From contig JARKIF010000081.1 in assembly GCA_029378245.1 (NCBI GenBank), forward strand, positions 84,323 through 148,322: 64,000 nucleotides of DNA, read 5' to 3'. Under the pieces are notes generated by a model, which ran no database searches, had not been told where the DNA came from, and saw only the letters and a program-made list of their open reading frames with translations. Positions 30,756 through 40,276 of this stretch are shown one piece after another. The position numbers and the translations under genes are program-made. Within the stretch, counting starts at the first letter, position 1. Each line of letters begins with the position of its first letter. Source of the DNA: Roridomyces roridus (lineage: Eukaryota; Basidiomycota; Agaricomycetes; Agaricales; Mycenaceae).

Positions 30756-33276
30756 TCAAGTGACCAACTTGAGCAACTTTCCAAAATCCGGGCTGCCACC
30801 CATGAATCAATAAAACACTGGGAAAATCCACAGAGTAACTCACGTCCCGAGGCCACTGACTGCATCCCAACCCTCCGTGGCCTGTGCCAATGGTCAGCGT
30901 GTACAGTTTCGAAGACGTCAAGACTCACATTGAATCCATCCGTACCACACCTGTCGAAGAATAAGTCCTCCCCGTTCTAGTGAGTAATTAGTTGACAGTA
31001 CTCACCCAGGATTATGACCCAACGTGATATCATTGAACCCGCTCGCAGCCTTGGAATACAACAGGGGGTTCAAGAACCCCAGAGGCGGAAGCCCCGCCTT
31101 GAGCCGTGCGTCATTGAGCAAAGCAACGAGCCCAGCAAACGCAGGTGCCGAGGCAGAGGTTCCAATCTGATGCGTCACCTCGCCTCGTAAGAACATGCGG
31201 AAGCTGGCAGATTGAGCGGAGACGTCGGGGAATGCCTGGGTTGGGTAAGATCTGGGATATCTGCATGGAGGCAGTGGACTTACTCTGCCGTCGGGGTTGA
31301 AGAGTCCCTCATAGGTGCTGTTGGGAAGTTGATCCAGAAACCCTTTCACGGCAGCATCTTGATAGCTGAGGAAGGAAGGTAAGGAGATGCGAGAAAGCAG
31401 GGAAGAAGTGTACCTCGGTCGGGAGAAGAACCGGCTGAAACCCCCACCGGTGAAAGACGCACTGATTTCAGGGTTGAAGAATACTGTGCCTCCGACAGTA
31501 GTGACGCTATAATTTTGGGATTCAGTACGATAACTCGCAGGAAAAGCACAATACCTACAAGGGACAGGAGGCGGGGAAACCTGATTACGAAGTTAACGAG
31601 CTCGTGTAGTACCAGAACAGAGAACAACAAACCAGGGATGAATTGCGTCTTCAAATGATATTTCAGAAAGACGGAGGCATGACTGTAAGTGAGCCTACCC
31701 TGTTGGTCTCATCATTGGACATGCAAGTTTGAGTGGCAGGGTTTGAATCGCCATCCCCAACACCGAAATCTAGTTTCCCAGTCAGAACGATATTAGCTGC
31801 GATCAGCGGAAATACTGACCACCCGAAGACACAATTAAGTGACACCCTGAGCACCCAGTTGAGCAAAACCAGCGCATGCACGCCTGGCATAGCTTTCCGG
31901 AACTGCCCAAGGAATCAGGAAGAACCACGAAGTGTTAGCCTTGCGCACCCGTTTCCTCGGCGTCCGCTGTGTTCCGACAGTCAGAGTCGAATTTGGCATT
32001 TAAAAACACCAATTAACTCACAATAGCTGGTGCTGATGACCAAAGGTGGGTCGGGGTGAGAGAGAACAAAGTCGAGCCACTGCCATGGGTCGGGTTAGTG
32101 GGGATATTCGATCAAGAATAACTCCCTAACCTCCGAATAGGGTTCATTCGTGTCGGTAGGCGCATTAAGGCTTGGGACAAAAGGAGGCTGGCCCCTAGTC
32201 GAATAGAATGTCGATGCAATTGGGAACGAAAGTCCGAACTGGAGAAGATATTAATGCAGGGTGTAGAAAGTGCCATTGACAACGTACGGCGAACTGAGTG
32301 TCCAAATTTGCCTCGATACTGGCACGGGATAGATTTTGTGAATTGACTCCGCCTGAAAACTATGAGAAACGGAAGATAATGTAAGATGGGCATACCATTG
32401 ACGGAGATGAACTTGAAAGTAGAATTAACAGCGGCAGCCGCGGGAACCTGATCCTCGTAAAGTCGTTGCAGGTCAGCCGTGTTGGCGTAATTCTCGAGAT
32501 AACCAGTGACACCGATGGAGTTGCCGACGTCCGCAGACGGGGTGTACCCAGTGGCATTGTAAATCTCCCTCAAGCAGGTTATCGTCATCTCCGTATTGCA
32601 GCTGGCATTGACAGTCAGACCCGTAGCCCGATCGACGAGGGTCGGCAAGTTCTCGACATGGATTGGACTGGTCAGGCTCGAATTTTGTGGCTTAAAGCGC
32701 CCGAAGAGAGTGGTGGGTTGGATCAAATCCACATGGTCGTACACAGCCGCTGGGAGACTGTAGAAGGTCGTGCGGACAAGATATTCGCCATCCGTGTGCT
32801 GCCAGACGTGGTATTTCTATGGAAATTGCTGAGTGATATTTTGAAGCAAAGAAGGAAAGGCCTACCGTATTCAGCATCTCCTCCGCCTTCGATAGGGGAA
32901 TCCTGATGGTGAGCCAGTCTCCAGCTGGAGAGTGGCCAATGTTTCCCTCGATCCCATGAGACGCAAGCCACTCATCGACGGCATTGACGCTCTCTGGATG
33001 TGGCGCCACCAGCTCTTCAACTTCTTCCTTGGAAAGATGTTCGCCGTAGCGCTCGTGTTCTGGGTCACTGACGGCGTACAAGTGCTCCTCCAAGAGATGG
33101 AAGTTGGGCTGAGGCAGTGCGATGCGAAGCTGGATGAAGTGGTCCACTGGTGCAGGACTGTGGATCATCCAACCCCGAGGAGGAGCACTTAGTTCTTCTT
33201 TGACCTTGTGCGGCGATGGAAAGGAGTGGGCAAAAGCGGCCAAGGGGAGGAGAGCGACTAGGTATTGCGACCGCAT
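30756..33276 (-). pseudogene. Sedolisin (S53) peptidase, copy B, with a one-base deletion
   Basis: Starts at ATG 33276 and closely follows copy A at 19622-22178: signal peptide, pro-domain ([22 protein letters not shown]), [29 protein letters not shown] with the catalytic E and [12 protein letters not shown] with the catalytic serine, and GLGTPDFGKLLKL before stop 30758-30756. The intron order is the same, with the first intron using a normal GT. Near 31836-31839 the segment before the catalytic-aspartate exon reads GVT and then TAA; restoring one T would give GVTLIVSSGD as in copy A. The exon carrying DGEQT in copy A is also shortened. Either this is a recent pseudogene or the missing T is an assembly error. 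Confidence 0.68.
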
Positions 33277-33734
33277 TTTGTGGGAGTGCTCGACGAGTGT
33301 TCAGCATCCTTTATGTAGCGATACAGCCAGGACACGAAGCTGGAACACAAATATTTTAATAGAAGTTGGAGAGACCCAACGGACCGAGCCGTACTCACCG
33401 AGCATGGGAATTGTAGCGGTCCCCGGGCTACGTCACCGCTGCATTTGTGGGAGCTTTCCTTTGGGAATATCTTGCTTTCTTGCGGAAGAGGAAGTCAAGC
33501 AATATTCGATCACTGGGTGACCGACAAACAACGCGTCTGAGCGCGTCAATGCATTGTAGGCTGACCAACACAAATGATCTCTGACAACTGTATTGTACAC
33601 GAGCACTCCACAGTTGTACGGAAACAGGCCGAAACCGAACATCCGTCGTGGAGGACCACGGCGGCCCGAGCCGTATACGGTATAATAGTCGTATCCTCCC
33701 CGTTTTACTTGCTGCGCAAAGCACAAAACAAGCA
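33277..33734. other. Intergenic region
   Basis: Promoter side of sedolisin B and 3' side of F-box gene 3. I see no gene. Confidence 0.35.
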
Positions 33735-35186
33735 TCAAACCTCATTACTCCCGTCTTCAGCGCCGATGAAGACATCCATTCCCTCCTCCTTGAGTATTTT
33801 GAATGGACGTAGTTCGTCCGTCAAATCTTTGAGCAGATGCAAGTTCGTTCCAGCCGCAGCAACGACATGGAACGCGCGAAGCTGGGCTACTCCGACAAGC
33901 CTCCTCCTTTCTGTCACCGGATTCCCCGCCATCTCGACCACCAATGCTGCATGATCTTCGTCAGGTCTGTACCGGCAGTGAAAACAAATCTTCTCGAGCC
34001 CGGGCGCAAAAGTATTGTCCCGGATGCACTCGAAGAATTGCTCTGTAAAATCACATGCTGGGTACCACATCTCCACCTCCGTCAAATGAGACTGTCGGAA
34101 AGTGTGTGAAGAGAGATCTACCGCCCCAGGGCCGCGTTCCATACCGGGACGCACGACAATGCGCTCCAAGGGGGGCGAGCTGCGCGTCAAAAAATTGTGC
34201 AGATCCATCGGGACGTAATCCCCGACCTCGACAAGTTCCAGAGTTTTCAGATTCGGAAAGGTGACAACCACGAGAAAATCCGCAGCGCATGCCATGGGCT
34301 CCGGAGCCCTCTTGCCAGAACGAAACAGAGTGAAGGATCGCATCTCTGGATGGGAGAGCGGCTCGTCTGCGTAAATATCGCGACTTGTTTGATACACCGA
34401 AAAGGCACATTCGGTGAGGTTGGGCATGAGCCGCAGGGCTTCCGTGCAGTCAGAAAACTCGTAAAATTCGCCAGTGAATTTTCGGAGTTGTTGCCATGCA
34501 AGAGCGATGAGATCGGGTGGGAGGTGACGCAAGTGAACTTTGTCAAGGAGGGGAACGTCGTGGAACATCTCGATGGGATCCTCGAAGAAATCATCAAATT
34601 GCTCGTGTCCGAGGAGGCCAATGGACAGGTCGCGGAGGACAGGAAAGTCAACATGATGCATGTCCATCGTTTCCAAGTCATCTCTGGGCACAATGAGGTC
34701 CAACGATCGAATTTCTCTTGTGTGTCGGCGAAACGCCTTGGAGAACGCAGTGAACTCTTTTATATCGCATATCGGACCCTCGATCCTCACGGAAAGAGGA
34801 CAATTGCCAGCGCGGTTGAGCCAGGTCTTGGCTATGTCTGAGACACAGTCAAAACGGGCCTGCACGTCAATAGCCAGTCGTGCCCACAACCTCGGCGTGG
34901 AGAGCGCAACTCGGCGCCATTGGCTGCAGATTTGCAGCAAAAGCAGCGGCGCTTCCGCGGTGTTCACTGCGTCATTTCCCGAAAGTACAGCGGGAAGACA
35001 ATGGGCGAAAATTTCTGAAATAATCTCTGGCGGTAGCGTCGAAACGGGATATATGATTGCGTCCAACTGAAGCTGCAGAGACTGCCATTCGGCGCGCAAC
35101 TTTTTCAGACGCATTTCCTGGGCTGAAATCTGTTGGAGAAGCTCTGCAACTTGGGACCGAAGGGCGAGATGGGTGTTCGAGAGCAT
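33735..35186 (-). CDS. F-box protein gene 3, intact, 483 residues
   Basis: Uninterrupted single-exon frame. Residues 1-48 form a coiled coil (HLALRSQVAELLQQISAQE). The F-box is YPVSTLPPEIISEIF, followed by QICSQWRRVALSTPRLWARL and DIAKTWLNRAGNCPLSV. The remaining 330 residues are leucine-rich with repeated strand-helix spacing (LAWQQLRKFTGEFYEF, SHLTEVEMWYPACDF) and end with GMDVFIGAEDGSNEV. It is the only undamaged member of its subfamily here; genes 1 and 2 each have a stop. It presumably docks to SKP1 through the F-box and uses the C-terminal repeats for substrate. It lies about 460 bases beyond sedolisin B and on the same strand, whereas gene 2 and sedolisin A are divergent. Confidence 0.8.
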   Translation of the reverse strand: MLSNTHLALRSQVAELLQQISAQEMRLKKLRAEWQSLQLQLDAIIYPVSTLPPEIISEIFAHCLPAVLSGNDAVNTAEAPLLLLQICSQWRRVALSTPRLWARLAIDVQARFDCVSDIAKTWLNRAGNCPLSVRIEGPICDIKEFTAFSKAFRRHTREIRSLDLIVPRDDLETMDMHHVDFPVLRDLSIGLLGHEQFDDFFEDPIEMFHDVPLLDKVHLRHLPPDLIALAWQQLRKFTGEFYEFSDCTEALRLMPNLTECAFSVYQTSRDIYADEPLSHPEMRSFTLFRSGKRAPEPMACAADFLVVVTFPNLKTLELVEVGDYVPMDLHNFLTRSSPPLERIVVRPGMERGPGAVDLSSHTFRQSHLTEVEMWYPACDFTEQFFECIRDNTFAPGLEKICFHCRYRPDEDHAALVVEMAGNPVTERRRLVGVAQLRAFHVVAAAGTNLHLLKDLTDELRPFKILKEEGMDVFIGAEDGSNEV

Positions 35187-36289
35187 GATCTTGAAGAGCG
35201 CGCGAGAGTGTGAGTGAATGGGTGTGGATCAAGGACCACTCAACGAATTCCGCCGATGCCCCTATACCCGAATGGGACAGGCACCGCCTCGTTGATGGCG
35301 GCATCCTGTCGGCACCCATGTCTACCATCACCGTGCCGCAAAGTGTTTGTGGTGCCAAACACCAGCCTCCCTTCTTCTCCCATTACCTCCGTCGCCCGTA
35401 TCTTTATCCCGCCAAATGTCGGCCTCGACATCAACGGTCACCTCGCCAATGCCCGAGCATTCCGCCGGCCGACCTCGCCCAGGGTAGTCGGGCCTCAACG
35501 TGAAGCCGATGGTAAGTGTAGATTGGTCGCAGTACCGCGCCGGTGCGTTACCTCGCCTATCTGACTACCACTCGTTCTAACACCAATTCAACATGTAGTA
35601 GCTACCACTCCATTCGATCGGAGGCTCATATTCGACGCCAGCGAGCCGCGTCTTTCCCCCAACGACTGTCAGCCGCCCTGCGCTCGCTCTTCCCTTTCCC
35701 CTTCGCCTGCTCCCCGGCCCTTTCGTCCTGCACCACCACCATGCTTCGTATCGTCCTTGCTGCTGCCGTCACCCTCTCACCTCGACGCTCGACCCCACTA
35801 TCCAAACGGACGGACGACTTGCAAGTGCATCGCGGACTCGTAGTCTCGTACTATAGTCGCGCCGATGGAAGCGCGGCGTTGGGCGTAGTTAGTCATGTCT
35901 GCACCGTGTTCCGTTCATAACATTCTCATTCGAAATCGGCGAGTGTACTGAGACGGACTTGGGTTTTGTGTGGTCAAAGCGGCAGCCCGGCACATTAATT
36001 GTCTGCCGTGGCTCGCCGCGATCACTGAGGCGGTGTCCATCCCAAAAGGGTATAGGGGCGTCGGCGGAATGTAAGCAAGTATCAAGGACGTCAAAGTTCA
36101 GTTGATCCGGCTCTCCTTCAGTTGATCCGTCTCTCATCTCTTTGCACCCTACAACGCGTCAATATATCTACGAGATCCTTCTGACGCCTATATTCACTCA
36201 GTAGCCCCAGATCCGTGCGTGTAGCTGTTACAAGATTGCAATTTCGCTTGACCTTTTTGACCAGTTGTCGCCGCGTCGCGTCCCAAACC
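35187..36289. other. Spacer with a short inverted pair and a coding-like stretch
   Basis: About 35235-35310 and about 36010-36085 form an imperfect inverted pair; both translate outward as SADAPIP, then WD and HRL. Between them, 35380-35515 on the plus strand reads SVARIFIPPNVGLDINGHL and then PRVVGPQREADGK, which looks coding, but no complete gene can be built around it. Confidence 0.35.
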
Positions 36290-36498
36290 ATGCATCCTCC
36301 CAATGCCGCCCTACGAACCCAGGTGGCACAAGTTCTCGTCGATATATCGAATCTAGAAACGCGTCTAAAAGAGAAACATGCAGAGCTGGGGCGCCTGCAA
36401 CACCAACTTGACGCGGTCATCTACCCTGTCCTATCCCTACCCCCAGAAATTGTCTCCGAGATCTTTGTTCTCTGCCTTCCAACTGAGCGGATGAGCAT
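36290..36498 (+). pseudogene. 5' fragment of an F-box gene
   Basis: Begins with ATG 36290 and matches the first 70 residues of F-box gene 2 (NAALRTQVAQVLVDISNLET, then YPVLSLPPEIVSEIF and LPTERM), including a stretch of upstream DNA. It ends abruptly at GAGCATGG, where the MDR duplicate begins. The F-box is present but everything after it is lost. Confidence 0.8.
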
Positions 36499-37507
36499 GG
36501 CCTCCAACCGTCATCTCTCGGAAAACTATCCGTATTACTTAGGCCCTAGGACGCGACCTGTATATATGAGTAGACCAGCCGATATACGCTCCCTATCCCA
36601 AACATGCAGCAAGCAATCGTTGTCAAGTCTCCCAAGGCGCCTTTCACCGTCGAATCTCTCCCCATTCCGACGCCGGCCAAAGGCGAAATACTCGTCAAGA
36701 TCCATTCTGTCGCGCTCAACCCGATAAATTGGAAGCAGCGTGCCTTCAATGTGCTTGTGGACGAGTATCCTGTCGTACTAGGCTCCGATGTTGCAGGCGT
36801 CGTTGAGCAAGTTAGCGAAGACGCGCAAGGATTTGCAAAGGGCGACAGGGTGTACGTTCCTATTTCTTCGAAACGCCTGGATGCTGACGAAAATAGCTTT
36901 GCCTGTGTTCTCCATGGTGGGTTCCAGCAATATATCGCGTTCCCGGCCGCCATCGCGCTCCCTGTACGTCTGTGCGTTGCCCCCTACTGAGCATCGACTG
37001 ACCCATGCTCATAGATTCCGGACAACATCACGTACGACCAAGTGAGCACGTTTCCCATCGCGTTCCACACCGCCTGCGTGGGGCTCTTTGCGCCAGCACC
37101 CATCGGCATTGGTCTCAACCCCACGTTTTCCTGGGACAAGCCACAGCAGGGCGAGTCGGCGCTGGTGATCGGGAGCGGCTCAGTAGCGCAATTCGGTTCC
37201 CGGTAGGGAGGCTTATTGGCATCGGACTGACAGTGACGATACAACCACCGTCGACGACGCACTCGCACGCCGTTTTGTAGCCGGAGCCAACAGCGTCATA
37301 GACCACTTTGACGGGAGGGGACACCGCCAGCTCCTCGAGCGGCACAGCAGTGCGGTCTACGACATCTGTGGCACCCAACTCACGGAGGTAGGCCTCGTGC
37401 CTCGCAGACGCGTACGCAATTATACGTGTGAATCCGAGGAACTTGAGCAGCTGAATGGCTATAATATTCAAGTTAGTGGAGTACTTGAGAATGGTCTGGA
37501 TTCACGC
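36499..37507 (+). pseudogene. MDR oxidoreductase duplicate with an internal inversion
   Basis: 36499-37196 matches 46706-47403 with no difference that I can see, covering promoter (TATATAT at 36561-36567), exons 1 to 3 and their introns. From 37197 to 37507 the sequence is the reverse complement of 47407-47717, i.e. intron 3 and the first part of exon 4 turned round in place. The rest of the gene is absent and the SMP-30 arm follows. Exons 1-3 could still be transcribed, but they run into inverted sequence. Confidence 0.85.
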
Positions 37508-38118
37508 ATGTTCAACCCTACGAACAACACCCCGCCGTTCTTCCAAGTCTTTGACTCGGATTTCTACGACATCATCAGCTCGCACTCGAAGCTCTTCTCA
37601 GTTTCCTCCGACCCGACGTTTGCGTTCGCACACGAGGCGCCTGTGTGAGTGCCCGAGAGCGACGAGGTGTGGTTCTGCTCCAACGGTGGAGGCGGGCTCG
37701 GTCGGAGTGGGATCGACGCCAACAACCAAGTGGCCAAGATCAGCCTCAAGGCCGTGGCTGCTGCTGTCAAAGCGAATGGGACGGGGAGCGTCAATGTCAC
37801 TCACGCAAAGGTCGAGCTGGCCGATTCGATGCAGATGACCAACGGCGGGACGGGTCCGTACAAGGGTCAGATCATCTTCATGAACCAAGGACGCGGCGCC
37901 CTCCCCGCCAACATGGCTCTCGTCGATCCCAAGACGAACAATGTCACCACCCTGCTCGACAACTTTTATGGCCGTCAATTCAACGCGCTCAACGACGTCC
38001 GCGTGCATCCCTCCGGCCAGATCTTCTTCACCGACGTCCCCTATGGGTACTACCAGAACTTCAAGCCCGAGCCCACCATCCCCGCGCAGGTCTACCGATT
38101 CGACCCAAAGACCAAGGC
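37508..38118 (+). pseudogene. SMP-30/gluconolactonase-like fragment (left arm of inverted repeat)
   Basis: Exact-length inverted duplicate of 38500-39110. It starts at the internal methionine MFNPTNNTPPFF and ends at YRFDPKTK. Codon 37646-37648 is TGA where the other arm has TGG (tryptophan of APVWVPES). The first exon and signal peptide are absent. Confidence 0.85.
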
Positions 38119-38153
38119 ACAAACTGGGAGATTGAGGTCGGGTTAGCTGTCGT
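38117..38153. other. 37-base filler copied from the neighbouring F-box gene
   Basis: Reverse complement of 41246-41282, inside F-box gene 4 (encoding part of TTANPTSISQFV). It lies exactly between the end of the left SMP-30 arm and the intron remnant of the right one, with two bases (GC) of overlap at the left edge. Confidence 0.82.
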
Positions 38154-39295
38154 GAGGAGAAATGAAACGCACATGCACACCATCCCCGCACCCGCCGTAG
38201 ACGTTGCCTTTGGTGTCGACGACAACGCCATCCGCAGCGCCCGTATCGACGTATGCAAACACACGGCGGTTGACAAACTCGAGCGTCCCAGGGGTCACAT
38301 CAAATTTGTATCTACCGCAAACCATCAGCCGTCAGAACAAAAGTAAAGAGAGGGAAAAACGCACATGGTCGCAGACAACGTCCCGTTATTGGCCCACTTG
38401 GCACCCAGCGCCCCCGTATCCGCCACATACACACTCTTGTAATCCGGGGTAAACGTCAATCCATTTGGCTTGTTGAATCCATCCGCCACAACGCGCACCG
38501 CCTTGGTCTTTGGGTCGAATCGGTAGACCTGCGCGGGGATGGTGGGCTCGGGCTTGAAGTTCTGGTAGTACCCATAGGGGACGTCGGTGAAGAAGATCTG
38601 GCCGGAGGGATGCACGCGGACGTCGTTGAGCGCGTTGAATTGACGGCCATAAAAGTTGTCGAGCAGGGTGGTGACATTGTTCGTCTTGGGATCGACGAGA
38701 GCCATGTTGGCGGGGAGGGCGCCGCGTCCTTGGTTCATGAAGATGATCTGACCCTTGTACGGACCCGTCCCGCCGTTGGTCATCTGCATCGAATCGGCCA
38801 GCTCGACCTTTGCGTGAGTGACATTGACGCTCCCCGTCCCATTCGCTTTGACAGCAGCAGCCACGGCCTTGAGGCTGATCTTGGCCACTTGGTTGTTGGC
38901 GTCGATCCCACTCCGACCGAGCCCGCCTCCACCGTTGGAGCAGAACCACACCTCGTCGCTCTCGGGCACCCACACAGGCGCCTCGTGTGCGAACGCAAAC
39001 GTCGGGTCGGAGGAAACTGAGAAGAGCTTCGAGTGCGAGCTGATGATGTCGTAGAAATCCGAGTCAAAGACTTGGAAGAACGGCGGGGTGTTGTTCGTAG
39101 GGTTGAACATGTCGAATCCAGTGGCACGGAAAGTCCCATTTTGCCCAAGGACGGCGAACGATGCAGGGAGGACTTGCTACACAAACAGTCAGGTAATGTA
39201 ATACTATCAAGGACCAAGTTGCTCACCACCGCCTGGGGATTTTTGGCGTGCGCAACCGAGGCGAGGATGAAAAGGGACCAAGTCGCGAGAGTCAT
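38154..39295 (-). pseudogene. SMP-30/gluconolactonase-like protein, 3'-truncated; secreted
   Basis: From ATG 39295 exon 1 encodes a signal peptide (TLATWSLFILASVAHA). Exon 2 carries the beta-propeller core: HEAPVWVPESDEVWFCSNGG, FNALNDVRVHPSGQIFFTDV, YGYYQNFKPEPTIPAQVYRF and FNKPNGLTFTPDYKSVYVAD. These contain the NDV and KPNG positions used for metal and substrate contacts in SMP-30 lactonases. Exon 3 reads YKFDVTPGTLEFVNRR and then GAADGVVVDTKGNVYGGCGDG. A 5' splice site follows, but after about 20 intron bases the sequence switches to the F-box filler and the inverted arm, so the last blades and stop are missing. The family hydrolyses sugar lactones or related esters. TATAAAT about 40 bases upstream is a likely TATA box. 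Confidence 0.8.
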
Positions 39296-39890
39296 GATGA
39301 CCTGGGATGGTGGGGCCCCGCATCCGCCCCGCATTTATAGATCGAGTAAAATTTACCCCCGTCTCACTGGGCGTGTCGCATAGGAGCGCATAGGATGCAT
39401 ATATGCCCGGAGGAAGAGGCGGATCAGGGTATTGTCCCGGGTGGGTCGATCTTGGTTGCTGTGTTTGAACGAAGTGTTTTGGGCGGATGAGAGGCTTGTA
39501 TTCTCTGTTGTAGCTCTGACGAGCGGCGCCTGGAGCACTAGAAGTCCACTCCGTTGTGGAAGGCTCTGGACGACGATCGAAAAGAATTGGGAGGAGGGCG
39601 CAAACGTGATCGAATTTGGAGTCGCGGTAGCAGGTTAATCTTGGCCCGTTTTGACGCGTATATTGCGGCTACAAGAGCCATGGACCGATTATTGAGCGAG
39701 TGCAGTCGAAGTAAAGTCAAGAGATATGGACAAGGCCAGACGATGAGATCAGTGATCGCTAAGCCTTGTTCACAAGCAATGCACAACCACATCGTCCAGC
39801 GTCCCTCGTCTTTCATCATCATGAGAACGGCCTCGCCAACCACCGCCTCCATCGCGCGTTCCATTAGCTTGACTACATACTTTCACCGTC
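39296..39890. other. Intergenic region
   Basis: Promoter side of the SMP-30-like gene. No further gene supported. Confidence 0.35.
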
Positions 39891-39894
39891 AAAA

Positions 39895-40215
39895 ATCACA
39901 AAAAGACGCCATGCTAACAGGAGAGCCCGGAGCCACCGAAATACACTGCGCCATCTTCCGACCAGAGGAAGGGAAGGTACCCCCGCCTTGCTTGACTGGT
40001 CTCATAGGCTCCTGGGGTGATCAAATCCCCAGGTTTACCCGTCTTCATTCCTCGGCTGGCTCTTGCTTGGCCAATTTGATGGGGAAGAATGGAGAGGTCG
40101 TCAGTTGAATAATGCAGTTTGCTCGGGGTGGATTGTCGTGTTCTGCGACCCCGTTGGCTTGGCCGGGCAAGTTGACCTGCTTTAGATTAGATAGCGTCGG
40201 GCCGGGAGCAGAAAA
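39895..40215 (+). repeat. Interspersed repeat family A, copy 1
   Basis: About 300 bases shared with 42655-43030 and 56862-57190, all in the same orientation. Shared words include GCCATGCTAACAGGAG, TCCGACCAGAGGAAGGG, TTGACTGGTCTCATAGGCTC, GGTCGTCAGTTGAATAATG and TAGATTAGATAGCG. There is no open frame of note. This copy ends about 60 bases before the F-box gene 4 start codon. Confidence 0.8.
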
Positions 40216-40276
40216 CGCACGCTGTTTGGCTCGGCACGCCGCCACGTTCGACTTGGTCTCGACTCTCACCACCCAA

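Larger units (their letters stand above)
37508..39110. repeat. 611-base inverted repeat with 381-base spacer
   Basis: Arms 37508-38118 and 38500-39110 are the same length with no indels. I noticed one base difference (37648). The DNA could fold into a long hairpin. Both arms are SMP-30-like coding sequence. Confidence 0.88.

Noticed and set aside
31830..31842. Programmed frameshift in sedolisin B
   Set aside because: No slippery heptamer or following structure is evident; a lost T in a short T run is simpler.
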